Shown here piece by piece: positions 31,654 through 39,220 of a stretch of DNA of 39,220 nucleotides (position 1 is its first letter; every line of letters begins with the position of its first letter). The position numbers and the translations under genes were made by a program. This DNA comes from Deltaproteobacteria bacterium. Its GTDB lineage: Bacteria > Myxococcota_A > Polyangia > Haliangiales > Haliangiaceae. Below the pieces are notes generated by a model that was not told the origin of the DNA, made no database searches, and worked only from the letters and a program-made list of their open reading frames with translations. The DNA lies in NCBI GenBank assembly GCA_025353585.1, contig JANXOM010000226.1:1-39220 (forward strand). Direction: 5' to 3'.

Positions 31654-33753
31654 TCATCGTTCGACGATGAACATGCGCACGCCGCGGGCGGGCAACGCCA
31701 TGCCGACCCGACCGGCGCTGATGCGGAGGACCTCGTCAGAGAAGACGTCGCGCAGCACGTGATCGTCGGCCAGGAGGACGGCCGAGCAGGCCTTGTCGCC
31801 ATCGTTGATCACGAACAGCACGCGCGCCGCGCCGGCCGCGTCGGCGTGCACGAAGCAGCGGACGTCGTCGGGCCGCTCGACCTGCCAGCTGTCGGTCGGC
31901 TCGCCGGCGAGGGCCGCCAGATCGTCGGCGAGGCCCGGCAGATCCGTCAGGGACGCGGCCGCGAGCTTGCCGAGCCCGCGGGCCGGGGTCGCGTCGGCGA
32001 GCGGCTCGTCCAGCTCGTCGCGCGTCGGCGCGATCGGGCCGATGACGATGCGCGTGGTCTTCGCCTCCGCCAGCGCGCGGAGCCGGCCCCACAGCGCGCG
32101 GTCCACGCGCCCGCCGGGCGTCGGCACGATCACGGCGCGATAACGCGCGAGCTCGGCGTCCGGCGTCCCCTCGTCGACGATGACGTACGGCACCTGCGCC
32201 AGCTCGAGCGCGCGCGCGACCGCGTCCTGCCAGCGCCGCGCCGCGATCGCCGCCGGATCGCGCCCGAGCTCCGCGCTGCCGCCGGGCCCGAGGCCGAGCA
32301 GCTCCGCGACGACCGGCGTCATCGGATCGAGCAGGCTCGACGCGAGCCCGAACCGCGCGTCCGCCTTGCACGCGACGAGCGCGATCACGGCGGCGCGCCG
32401 CAGCGCGGGCCAGTCGACCTCCGCGAGCGCCGCGAGCAGCGGACGCAGCCACGTCGCGTGCGGCTCGACGCGGCCATCGAGCGCGATCGCCGCGCCCGCG
32501 TACCGGTCGCGCTCGACCGCCATGTACACGTTGAACCCGCGCAGGCCCGCCGCGAGCAGCACGAGCAGCTGGTCGCGCTCGCGCGTCACGTCGTCGCCGC
32601 TGTCGAGCGGCGGCAGCCACGGCATCCAGCCGACGCCCACCTCGAACCCGATCGGGATCGGCCGCGCCGAGCCCACGCACGCGAGCGCCCGCCGCCGCAG
32701 CGCCGGAAAGTCCGCGCGCGGCGTGTACGCATCGATCGAACCGCCCCGCCCGTCGGCGCCGCTGCCAGCGCGCGACAAGCCCCCGCTGTCGTGCGAACCG
32801 CCCCGCCCGTCGGCGCCGCTGCCAGCGCGGGACGAGCCCCCGCTGTCGTGCGAACCGCCCCGTCCGTCGGCGCCGCTGCCAGCGCGGGACGAGCCCCCGC
32901 TGTCGATGCCCACGGGCCCGCCGATCGCGGCCTGGATGCCGCGCAGATCGTAGAGCCCGTGCGGTCCCGGCGGCAGGTTGTGGAACCGCGCCACGCCGCC
33001 GAGCCCGACCTCGTCGAGGAAGCCCGCGAACACGCCGAGCCCGCGCGCGACGTAGCGATCCTTCCACCGCACCCACGCGGCGCACGCCGCCGGCCGCGAC
33101 GCGTCCCACGCGCGCGGGGCCTCGCCCTGCCCCTCCTCGGCCCACCACGCGAGCGCGTCGGGGTGATAGTCGAGGTCGTACGCGCCGAGGCGAAAGAACA
33201 GCTGCGCCTCGTTGTCGACGCCGAGCGCGACGACCGGGCCCTCGGGCGCGAGGCGCGGCCGCACCACCTCGGCGACCGCCGCGTACCACGCGCGCACGCG
33301 GGCCTGGAACGCCGTGCTCGCGTACGACGGGATCGGCCACGCCCGCGGCGGCGACGGCAACCACGCCGGCGTCCCGCGCGCCGTCTGCGCCTGACACGCC
33401 GCCTCGCCGAGCACCCAGTCCGGCATCCCGAAGCTCGTCAGCTCCGCGTTGACGTGCGGGCCCGGCCGCAGGATCACCGAGAGCCCGCGCGCGCCGGCCG
33501 CGTCGATGAAGCGCCCGAGCTCGCGCCCGCCGCGCCAGTCGAAGCTCGTCGCGGTCGGCGCGTGGACGCGCCACGGCACGTACGTCTCCACGCACGTGAA
33601 CCCGAGCCCGTGCAGCGCGCGCAGCCCCGCGTCCCACTGCGCCGGCGGCACGCGCCAGTAGTGCATCGCGCCCGCGTACACGGGCAGCGACGCCTCGGCG
33701 TCCGCGCGCGCTAGCCCGCGCTCGTCGAACCAGGTGCGACGGCGTGGATCCAC
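31654..33753 (-). CDS. GH35-like glycoside hydrolase (beta-galactosidase family)
   Basis: A 699-aa enzyme resembling glycoside hydrolase family 35. The barrel begins LPVYAGAMHYWRVPPAQWDA, followed by GFTCVETYVPWRVHAP, both characteristic. The likely general acid/base is the Glu in VALGVDNEAQLF and the nucleophile the Glu in PIGFEVGVGW. No signal peptide is visible, so it may act in the cytosol. The C-terminal part (about 400-699) resembles the accessory domains of bacterial beta-galactosidases. A triple 19-residue Gly/Ser repeat interrupts the barrel (DNA 32738-32908). I chose the GTG at 33753, which overlaps the NUDIX gene by 43 bases; a later ATG at 33665 would cut the first barrel strand. 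Confidence 0.8.
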   Translation of the reverse strand: MDPRRRTWFDERGLARADAEASLPVYAGAMHYWRVPPAQWDAGLRALHGLGFTCVETYVPWRVHAPTATSFDWRGGRELGRFIDAAGARGLSVILRPGPHVNAELTSFGMPDWVLGEAACQAQTARGTPAWLPSPPRAWPIPSYASTAFQARVRAWYAAVAEVVRPRLAPEGPVVALGVDNEAQLFFRLGAYDLDYHPDALAWWAEEGQGEAPRAWDASRPAACAAWVRWKDRYVARGLGVFAGFLDEVGLGGVARFHNLPPGPHGLYDLRGIQAAIGGPVGIDSGGSSRAGSGADGRGGSHDSGGSSRAGSGADGRGGSHDSGGLSRAGSGADGRGGSIDAYTPRADFPALRRRALACVGSARPIPIGFEVGVGWMPWLPPLDSGDDVTRERDQLLVLLAAGLRGFNVYMAVERDRYAGAAIALDGRVEPHATWLRPLLAALAEVDWPALRRAAVIALVACKADARFGLASSLLDPMTPVVAELLGLGPGGSAELGRDPAAIAARRWQDAVARALELAQVPYVIVDEGTPDAELARYRAVIVPTPGGRVDRALWGRLRALAEAKTTRIVIGPIAPTRDELDEPLADATPARGLGKLAAASLTDLPGLADDLAALAGEPTDSWQVERPDDVRCFVHADAAGAARVLFVINDGDKACSAVLLADDHVLRDVFSDEVLRISAGRVGMALPARGVRMFIVER
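32738..32908. repeat. Three tandem copies of a 57-bp unit within the GH35-like gene
   Basis: Units start at 32738, 32795 and 32852 and differ by only a few bases. Each encodes 19 residues of the form SGGSSRAGSGADGRGGSHD, so the array keeps the reading frame. The near identity suggests recent duplication by slippage or unequal recombination. Confidence 0.92.
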
Positions 33754-34568
33754 GCGCCCGCCTCCATCGTGAAGCGACTCGGGCCCGTGGCCCAGCTCGG
33801 CTGATACGTCAGCGGCGTGCCCTCGCCGGTCCCGCCGTCGGTGTACGCGGGATCCCAGGGCAGGAGCAGCGCGGCGCCCTCGGGCAGCTGCGCGAGCCGC
33901 GGCATGATCGGGTGCGGCTCCTCGGCGCGGACGCGGCCGGCGTCGAGCACGGCCTCGACCGTCGTCAGCTCCGACAGCTCCCAGAACGTCCGCACCTGCG
34001 GCGGCGGCAGCCGGAGCTCGGCGGACCGCGCGAGCGCCTCGGCCGGCGTGACCCACACGAGGTCCACCGTCTCGCGGTCGTCGTAGCTCGGCTCCTGCCC
34101 GTGCGGCAGCTCGATGACGAAGAACCGCGCCGAGAAGCGCTTCTTCTCGATCGACGGCGTGATCCAGTGCGCCCACGGCACGAGCGCCTCCGTCCACCAC
34201 GCCAGGCCCGCGTTCGCGAGGAGCTTGGCCGCGGGCTCGCCGGCGAGGAGCTTCGCGCGCAGCGTGTCCTGGCTCGGCGCCTCGAGCGTGTCCGCGTTGT
34301 CGCGCTCCGCATCGCGGGCGAGCAGGATCCCCGCCTCCTCGAACAGCTCGCGCGCCGCCGCCGTCCGCGCGTCCTCGCCCTCGTCGGTCGCGCCGCCCGG
34401 GAACACGTACGCCTGCGCCATGAACGAGGCGCCACGGGTCCGGCGCAGCAGCAGCACCTCGAAGAAGCACGGGCGCGCGGGGGGCGTTGCTCCGTCGTCG
34501 GCGGTCGGCAGCCGCCGGCGCAGCAGGATCACCGACGCGGCCTCGCGGAGCGGAGCGGACGCCGTCAC
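33711..34568 (-). CDS. NUDIX hydrolase, NUDT19-like
   Basis: A 285-aa NUDIX hydrolase that would cleave a nucleoside-diphosphate-linked substrate, perhaps CoA or another dinucleotide. The catalytic Nudix box reads GATDEGEDARTAAARELFEE followed by AGI, fitting the consensus G-x5-E-x7-REU-x-EE-x-GU. N-terminal VILLRRR and FFEVLLLRRTRGASFM-like segments surround it. The length and the long region between box and C-terminus suit the NUDT19 group, some of which hydrolyse CoA. The start GTG at 34568 is seven bases from the stop of the FHA gene, and a CATAGT box lies six bases upstream. Its 3' end overlaps the GH35-like gene by 43 bases. Confidence 0.88.
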   Translation of the reverse strand: MTASAPLREAASVILLRRRLPTADDGATPPARPCFFEVLLLRRTRGASFMAQAYVFPGGATDEGEDARTAAARELFEEAGILLARDAERDNADTLEAPSQDTLRAKLLAGEPAAKLLANAGLAWWTEALVPWAHWITPSIEKKRFSARFFVIELPHGQEPSYDDRETVDLVWVTPAEALARSAELRLPPPQVRTFWELSELTTVEAVLDAGRVRAEEPHPIMPRLAQLPEGAALLLPWDPAYTDGGTGEGTPLTYQPSWATGPSRFTMEAGAWIHAVAPGSTSAG

Positions 34569-34575
34569 GCCGCGA

Positions 34576-35514
34576 CTATGGCACGACGACGAATTCGCGC
34601 TTCATCAACGAGATGATGTTCTGCGCGGCGTCGAGATCGGTGCCCGGGAAGTTATCCAGCACCTTTTGCAGCTGCCCGTGATCGAGGACGAGCTGGAACG
34701 TGTCGAGCTCGCTCGGCGTCAGCTCGCGCAGCTTGCCGGCGAGCGGCGTCGGGACCGCGAGCGGCGAGCCGAGCGGCGGCAACGACTTCTGCAGATTGCG
34801 GAACTCGTCGAGCTGGCGGACGCCCTCCATGAGCAGACCCTCGGTCGACTCCTGGATCTCCTCCATCACCTGCATCTCGACGCTCGGCTCGAGCTCGAAC
34901 GTGCCCGTCGCCCACGTGAGCATCCGGTAGATCGCCTTTTGCGGCGAGACGGCGAAGTCGTCGTTGATCGTGGCGAAGTAGATCGCGCCCTTGCGGAGGT
35001 AGATCTTGCCGATCGAGACGCCGTTGTTGATCGTGAGGACGCCGCTCTTGCGGCTCGTCGAGAGGAGCTGCAGCAGATCGGGGAGCGGGATCTCCTCGAT
35101 GACGCCGGACATCGGGCGCCCCTGCGTCTGCTGGCGCTGCTGCGCACCCGCCTCGAGCCGGCGCCGCGCCTCGGCCTCCGTCTGCTGGGCGACGCTGCCC
35201 TCGACGCCGACGACCTTGATGATCGACGTGCCGACGAGGATGCGGTCGCCCTCGGCCAGCTGCGCGCGGCCCGCGATCTTCTCGCCGTTGACGAACGTCC
35301 CGTTCGTCGAGCCCATGTCCTGGATGAACACGTCCGCGTCCGTCGAGCTGATCTTGGCGTGGCGACGCGAGACCATGTCCTCGACGAGCACCATGTCGAG
35401 ATCGCTCGAGCGACCGATGATGATCTCCCGGTTCATACGAAGCGGGAACTCCCCACCCTGGTACTTGCCCGAGATGAAGCGCAATGCGAAGCGAGGACGG
35501 TCGGTCATGAGCAT
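34576..35514 (-). CDS. FHA-domain and DUF4388 (PATAN-like) signalling protein
   Basis: A 312-aa cytosolic protein. Residues 5-100 are an FHA domain, which binds phosphothreonine: IIIGRSSDLDMVL, SRRHAKI, and FIQDMGSTNGTFVNG are the classic motifs (GR, SxxH and NG). A Gln/Arg/Ala-rich linker follows, then a DUF4388 domain from about residue 135 (MSGVIEEIPLPDLLQLLSTS, KSGVLTINN, GKIYLRKGAIYFA), typical of myxobacterial and cyanobacterial signalling. The FHA domain is a natural reader of kinase targets, and four kinase homologues occur in this window, so a link is plausible but unproven. Starts at 35514 or 35508 are possible. A TAGAAT box about 36 bases upstream is its best promoter. Confidence 0.9.
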   Translation of the reverse strand: MLMTDRPRFALRFISGKYQGGEFPLRMNREIIIGRSSDLDMVLVEDMVSRRHAKISSTDADVFIQDMGSTNGTFVNGEKIAGRAQLAEGDRILVGTSIIKVVGVEGSVAQQTEAEARRRLEAGAQQRQQTQGRPMSGVIEEIPLPDLLQLLSTSRKSGVLTINNGVSIGKIYLRKGAIYFATINDDFAVSPQKAIYRMLTWATGTFELEPSVEMQVMEEIQESTEGLLMEGVRQLDEFRNLQKSLPPLGSPLAVPTPLAGKLRELTPSELDTFQLVLDHGQLQKVLDNFPGTDLDAAQNIISLMKREFVVVP

Positions 35515-35550
35515 GCGAAAGCCGCGGAGCGCGCTCCACTCGGCTGCAAA

Positions 35551-35556
35551 ATTCTA
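35551..35556 (-). promoter_or_regulatory. Putative -10 box (TAGAAT) for the FHA gene
   Basis: On the minus strand TAGAAT, with a TTGCGC 18 bases upstream as a partial -35. Unlike most boxes here it lies well away from the start (about 36 bases), so this gene would have a leader. Confidence 0.4.
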
Positions 35557-35596
35557 GTGCTGGATGGACACACCGCGCAACTAGCGGCGGCTCCTC

Positions 35597-36427
35597 TCAC
35601 TCGTCGGGCTCATGTTCGTTGCCGGGCGACGACCTGTGCTCCGTCGGCGCGGGCCGGAGCGTGTGGACGACGCGGCGGTAGACTTCTTCGGAAACCACGA
35701 GGCTGGAATGGCCCAGGGGGACCGTGGTAGCGCTGGCGCCGGGGACCCGGGTCGTGGACAGCGGGACGACCCAGTCGCGCGCGGCGGCGATCGTGTGGAC
35801 CTCGGTCCCGGGCGGCAGCGGGCCCTGGGCCAGCTCGTCGAGGAAGCGGCTGCGCGGCAAGAGTTGCCAGGAGGACGTCGACCACAGGCCGAGGGTCGCG
35901 ACGCCAGCGAGGGCAATCCACGTCCCGCGGACCGGGGTGCCCATCATGATGAGCTTGCGGACGCGAGCATGGCCGCCGAGCTTCTTGACGTAGTAGAGGC
36001 CGATGAGGCCGCCCATCGAGTGGCCGAGGATGTCGATCTTCTGCGACGGGGTCTGGGCGAGGATGCGCTCGATCTTGCGGTGGATGAGGAACGCCGAGCG
36101 GCGGATGTCGCGGACGTTCAGCGTGCCGATGTTGAAGGACACGACGACGAAGCCGTCGTCGACGAGCCGGCGCTCGAGCATGTACATCGAGCCGCGCGTG
36201 CCGAGGAAGCCGTGGATCAGGAGGATCGGCGGCTGGTCCCGCGCGACATCGCCGAACACCGCGCCGCGGGCGACGCGATTGCCGCGCACGAGGTGGCGCA
36301 GGTAGCCGAGGCCATCCGCGGCGCCGGTGACGTCCTGGCCGATCGTGCTGCGGCGGCCGAGCCAGCGCTGCGGCGCCTCGAGCGCCCAGCGCACGAGCCA
36401 GGAGGACTTCTTCTCGTTCTCTGCCAT
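35597..36427 (-). CDS. Alpha/beta hydrolase (lipase/esterase type)
   Basis: A 276-aa alpha/beta hydrolase, probably a lipase or carboxylesterase. The oxyanion-hole strand PPILLIHGFLGTRGSM is followed by the nucleophile elbow GHSMGG with Ser137. Candidates for the acid and His lie in AARDWVVPL and PLGHSSLV. No signal peptide is seen, and the N-terminus is charged, so it is probably cytosolic or peripheral. The ATG at 36427 is chosen (an upstream GTG at 36448 would overlap the previous stop). It lies 13 bases after the Ala/Pro-rich protein gene and is probably co-transcribed with it. Confidence 0.9.
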   Translation of the reverse strand: MAENEKKSSWLVRWALEAPQRWLGRRSTIGQDVTGAADGLGYLRHLVRGNRVARGAVFGDVARDQPPILLIHGFLGTRGSMYMLERRLVDDGFVVVSFNIGTLNVRDIRRSAFLIHRKIERILAQTPSQKIDILGHSMGGLIGLYYVKKLGGHARVRKLIMMGTPVRGTWIALAGVATLGLWSTSSWQLLPRSRFLDELAQGPLPPGTEVHTIAAARDWVVPLSTTRVPGASATTVPLGHSSLVVSEEVYRRVVHTLRPAPTEHRSSPGNEHEPDE

Positions 36428-36440
36428 CGGGGACGAACTG

Positions 36441-37172
36441 CTAGCCACGATAGTCCGAGTAGCCCTCGGACGTGTACCTCGACGTCTCGCGCGCGTAGCT
36501 ATTGCCCGCCGCGCCGGGGGTCGGATACTCGACCACCCGCCACTGCCCGCGGGTCCCGATGACGCCGAAGCGGCTGATCAGGAACGTCTGCATGCGGTAC
36601 ACGAGCGCGAACTCGGTCCCGCGGCGCAGCGAGCGCGAATCGCCCTTGGGCACGAAGCCGGGGGCGGCGGCGGGGTCGTTCGGGTCGCCGGCGGGGATGT
36701 TCCGCGGGCCGGGCATGTTCGTCGGATCCTCGACGCCGCCCGGCAGATCCGGCGGAGCGCCGAGGGCGGCGTCCTTCGGCATCATCACCGTCTCGGAGCG
36801 CACGCGGGTCGGCTCGGCTGCGCTCGGCTCGGCTGCGGTCGGCTCGGCTGCGGCCGGCTCCGCTGTGGCCGGCTCGGCTGCGGCCGGCTCGGCTGCGGCC
36901 GGCGCCGGCGCGGACGGGTCGCTGGAGGCGCCCGCGTCGTCCTCGGGCTTCGCGTCGGCCGTCGGCTCGGCCTGGGCGGCGTCCGCGGCGGCGCCGCCCT
37001 CCGCCACCGGCAGCTCGCGGCTCTCCGACGGTGCGTCCTTCACTTTGTCATCACCCTCGTCATCCCCGTCGGCAGGTTTGTCATCGGCGCCTTTGGTGCG
37101 CCGCGCGAACGCGTGCGTGCCTGCGCGCTCGATCTTCGATCGCTCCGGAATCGTCGACTTACGCCTCGCCAT
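36441..37172 (-). CDS. Acidic Ala/Pro/Glu-rich protein of unknown function
   Basis: A 243-aa protein with three parts: a basic N-terminus (MARRKSTIPERSKIERAG), an acidic low-complexity stretch (about residues 25-125), and a compact C-terminal part (from about 175, GTEFALVYRMQTFLISRFGV, then RGQWRVVEYPTP). The low-complexity stretch includes six tandem Ala-Ala-Glu-Pro-like repeats encoded by a 15-bp unit. There is no signal peptide. I do not recognise the family. The ATG at 37172 begins the basic segment; upstream in-frame codons include only a TTG. It is divergent from the pseudokinase gene by 91 bases and heads the unit with the alpha/beta hydrolase. Confidence 0.7.
   Translation of the reverse strand: MARRKSTIPERSKIERAGTHAFARRTKGADDKPADGDDEGDDKVKDAPSESRELPVAEGGAAADAAQAEPTADAKPEDDAGASSDPSAPAPAAAEPAAAEPATAEPAAAEPTAAEPSAAEPTRVRSETVMMPKDAALGAPPDLPGGVEDPTNMPGPRNIPAGDPNDPAAAPGFVPKGDSRSLRRGTEFALVYRMQTFLISRFGVIGTRGQWRVVEYPTPGAAGNSYARETSRYTSEGYSDYRG
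36811..36900. repeat. Six tandem copies of a 15-bp unit
   Basis: The unit GGCTCGGCTGCGGCC (consensus) is repeated six times with single-base differences and encodes Ala-Ala-Glu-Pro-Xaa repeats on the minus strand in the acidic protein gene. Confidence 0.9.
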
Positions 37173-37248
37173 ACCTCGGTGATCCCATCCTTCACGCCCC
37201 GAGCGCAACTTCCTAGGCAACGCGTCGCGTCATCGCGATCACGTCGGG

Positions 37249-37254
37249 TAAGAT
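37249..37254 (+). promoter_or_regulatory. Putative -10 box (TAAGAT) before the pseudokinase gene
   Basis: TAAGAT ends nine bases before the GTG at 37264, consistent with a leaderless or nearly leaderless transcript. Confidence 0.4.
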
Positions 37255-37263
37255 TCGACGCCG

Positions 37264-39220
37264 GTGACGGAATCGACAGCGAGCGCCACCGAGCGCGTCG
37301 GGCGCTATCAGCTGCTCGAGCCGGTCGGGGCTGGCCCGACCGGGGCGGTCTGGCGCGCAAAAGTTTTCGGCGTCGCCGGCTTCGAGCGGCAGTTCGCCGT
37401 CAAGCGGTTCCTGCCCGAGGTCACCGCGACGCCGGCCGCCGCGCAGGCGCTGTCCGCGGGCGCGCGCGCCTACGGGAGCCTGGAGCACCCGCGCATCGCG
37501 CGCATGACGGAGTTCGGCGTCGCGCAAGGCACGACGTTCACGGCCGTCGAGCTCGTCGCGGGGCTCGACGCGATGCGACTCGCGGCCGAGGCGAAGCTCG
37601 CCGGCGCCGGGCTGCCCGCGGGCGGCGTGCTCGCGCTCGTCTCGCAGGTCGCGCGCGCGATCGGCTACGCGCATGGCCGCGGCATCTCGCACCTCGGCCT
37701 CTCGCCGACGAACGTCATCGTCACGGCCGACGGTGACGTGAAGGTCACGGACTTCGCGATCCTCGCCGCGACGCTGCCGCCGAAGCCCGCGGAGTCACCG
37801 CGCCTCGCCGGCCGCATCGCGTACCTCGCCCCCGAGCAGCTCGCCGCCGAGGCGACGTCGGCCGCGACGGACGTGTTCGCGCTCGGCGTCCTCGCGTACG
37901 AGCTCGTCACCGGGCAGCGCACGTTCCGCGGCGAGACCCCGCAGCAGGTCGCGCAGGCGATCATGGCCGGCCCGCCCGCCGAGCCGGCGCTGCCGCGGCC
38001 CATCGTACGCGTGCTGCAGCGCTGCCTGGCGCGCTCGCCGTTCGAGCGGTTCCCCGACGCGCGCGCGTTCGCCGATGCGCTCGACGCCGCGCTCCGCGTC
38101 GCGCCCGTCCCGGGCTCGCGCAAGGACATCGGCGCGCAGGTGAAGCTGACGCTCGAGCGGCTCGCCGAGCTGCACGAGAACCAGATGTCGGGCGTGCTCG
38201 CCCTCAACATCGGGACCGGGCCGGTCGCGCGCCTCGATGCGGACGAGGTCGCGACGCTCGGACGGGACTCCTCGCGAGATGCGTCGCGGGGCTCGGAGCC
38301 CGAGACCTCGCAGTACGTGCGCCCTGACATCGAGGTCCCCGGGCCGGCGCCGCTGCGTGCCCCGACGCGCGACTCGGCGTCCGTCGACACCGCCGCGACG
38401 GTCCCCGATCTCCAGCGCCCGATGACCACGATGCCGGGCGTGATGCCGCCGCCGATCCCGGCGCCGCGCAGCATCCCGGCGATCCCGCCGTTCCGCCGGC
38501 CCGGCTCGGCCGACGGCGAGGCCGAGCCCGCGGCCACGCGCGTCGGGGCCCGGATCCAGACCGACGTGGCGGGCGTGCCGAGCCTCGCGCCCGGGCGACA
38601 GCCGATCCCCCGCCTCGCGGACCCGTCCGTCAAGCTCGGCGCGCCGGGCCCCCGGCCGCCGACCGGCGAGGTCTCCGCGCTCGCGGCCGATCTCGCGGCG
38701 CTCGGCGACGAGCTGCCGCTGCTCGAGGACGCGTCCGAGCCCGAGATCGAGGTGGTGCCCGGCCGGCCCAAGGCGATCATCGACGTGCGCACCCAGCCGG
38801 GGGTCGGCATCCGGCCGACCACGCCGCACCTGGCGGCGCCGCCGCCGCTCCCGCCGCGCGCCATCACGCGCGAGCGCGAGCGCGAGCGCGAGCAGACGGA
38901 GGAGCTCTCGCCGATCCTCGCCGACAAGCTCGGCGCGGCCTCCACGAAGCCGACGAGCGAGATCCCGCCGCTCGTCGCGGACGCGTATCGCGCCGATGCG
39001 CTCGACGAGTTTCCGGACGAGGTCTATTCGTCGTCGGTGGACAGCGCGACGGTCGCCGCCGCGCCGTCGGTCTCGCAGCGCCTCGTCGCCGCCGCCCCGC
39101 CGAGCAGCTCGTTCGGCCCCAATCCGTCGGCGCCCCTGCGGCTGCCGAGCACGCCGCCGGCCGTGCGCGCGCGGCCGCGGCGCTGGCCGTGGCTCGTCGT
39201 CGGCGCGCTGACGCTCGGCA
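37264..39220 (+). CDS. Hanks-type pseudokinase with membrane anchor (3' end outside window)
   Basis: An incomplete gene of at least 652 codons. Residues 12-270 have a kinase fold: GRYQLLEPVGAGPTGAVW, the beta-3 Lys47 (FAVKRF), YAPEQ-like LAPEQLA and a normal C-lobe. But the catalytic loop reads HLGLSPTN at 143-150 instead of HRDLKPxN, so the catalytic Asp is Gly145 and the Lys is Ser147; DFG is DFA (163-165). It should be inactive or very weak as a kinase. A Pro/Ala/Ser-rich stretch of about 350 residues follows, then RPRRWPWLVVGALTLG, which looks like the start of a membrane helix at the window edge. The frame stays open to 39220. The GTG at 37264 is nine bases after a TAAGAT box. Confidence 0.88.
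   Translation, partial: MTESTASATERVGRYQLLEPVGAGPTGAVWRAKVFGVAGFERQFAVKRFLPEVTATPAAAQALSAGARAYGSLEHPRIARMTEFGVAQGTTFTAVELVAGLDAMRLAAEAKLAGAGLPAGGVLALVSQVARAIGYAHGRGISHLGLSPTNVIVTADGDVKVTDFAILAATLPPKPAESPRLAGRIAYLAPEQLAAEATSAATDVFALGVLAYELVTGQRTFRGETPQQVAQAIMAGPPAEPALPRPIVRVLQRCLARSPFERFPDARAFADALDAALRVAPVPGSRKDIGAQVKLTLERLAELHENQMSGVLALNIGTGPVARLDADEVATLGRDSSRDASRGSEPETSQYVRPDIEVPGPAPLRAPTRDSASVDTAATVPDLQRPMTTMPGVMPPPIPAPRSIPAIPPFRRPGSADGEAEPAATRVGARIQTDVAGVPSLAPGRQPIPRLADPSVKLGAPGPRPPTGEVSALAADLAALGDELPLLEDASEPEIEVVPGRPKAIIDVRTQPGVGIRPTTPHLAAPPPLPPRAITREREREREQTEELSPILADKLGAASTKPTSEIPPLVADAYRADALDEFPDEVYSSSVDSATVAAAPSVSQRLVAAAPPSSSFGPNPSAPLRLPSTPPAVRARPRRWPWLVVGALTLG

Noticed and set aside
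32738..32908. CRISPR array
   Set aside because: The 57-bp units are directly adjacent with no spacers, keep a reading frame, and lie within a coding gene.
38864..38893. Short GCGAGC-type repeat in the pseudokinase gene
   Set aside because: It encodes a brief Arg-Glu run in a disordered stretch and is common low-complexity sequence. It does not merit a separate feature.
1..39220. tRNA, rRNA, integrase or prophage genes
   Set aside because: No tRNA-like T-loop sequence, rRNA stretch, or phage or mobility gene was recognised on either strand. Covariance-model searches were not possible here.

Overview
The window is very G+C-rich DNA (by eye about 70% or more), with strong G/C third-position bias and long spurious open frames opposite the real genes. 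Several Hanks-type Ser/Thr kinases, a stand-alone receiver domain, a roadblock-type protein, an FHA/DUF4388 protein, many small lipoproteins, MopE-type metal-binding motifs and CxxCH lipoproteins together point to a predatory or soil myxobacterium (phylum Myxococcota). The genus cannot be fixed from this sequence. I see no rRNA, tRNA, CRISPR array, transposase, prophage or integrase. The window reads as ordinary chromosome, dense in genes. No gap exceeds 300 bases; the longest is about 229 bases, at 11060-11288.

Layout. 2-1162: end of a Ser/Thr kinase. 1343-3594: RNA repair pair rtcB-rtcA, followed by a DUF423 membrane protein. 4025-5784 (minus): LysR regulator coupled to an MscS channel. 5811-6952: two tandem cysteine-cluster proteins. 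6986-8536 (minus): L,D-transpeptidase lipoprotein. 8600-9871: stand-alone MshEN-type protein. 9930-11059 (minus): two related lipoproteins with haem-type CxxCH motifs. 11289-14295 (minus): lipoprotein-hisD-hisC. 14360-15628: metK. 15658-17289: a small zinc-ribbon/MopE-motif protein abutting a radical SAM/SPASM enzyme. 17323-19194: membrane Ser/Thr kinase. 19172-20054 (minus): lipoprotein and roadblock protein. 20167-23033: dipeptidyl-peptidase-IV-like enzyme and a TruC-like pseudouridine synthase. 23121-25239 (minus): three coupled genes for a repeat-bearing secreted protein, a lipoprotein and an unknown protein. 25307-26524: thiolase. 26596-31503: kinase/ATPase, receiver domain and AI-2E-family permease. 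31654-37172 (minus): GH35-like enzyme, NUDIX hydrolase, FHA-DUF4388 protein, alpha/beta hydrolase and an acidic Ala/Pro-rich protein. 37264-end: a membrane pseudokinase, cut by the window edge.

How it works together. Most genes are housekeeping or envelope genes in short, tightly overlapping units (ATGA, GTGA and TGATG junctions). The accessory signal is regulatory: four Hanks-type kinase homologues in 39 kb, of which one lacks the catalytic Asp and Lys and one carries a deviant ATPase module. The most unusual points are: (i) the MopE-motif protein/radical SAM-SPASM pair, which looks like a substrate/maturase unit; (ii) a TAnnnT box 6-9 nt before the start codon of many genes, suggesting widespread leaderless transcription; (iii) a 116-bp element with 26-bp perfect inverted repeats; (iv) a pair of lipoproteins whose CX2CH and CX4CH motifs are in mirrored order; and (v) a run of hairpins ending in T4 in the 11.1 kb gap, a candidate small RNA. 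All functional statements come from reading motifs by eye; no database search was run.
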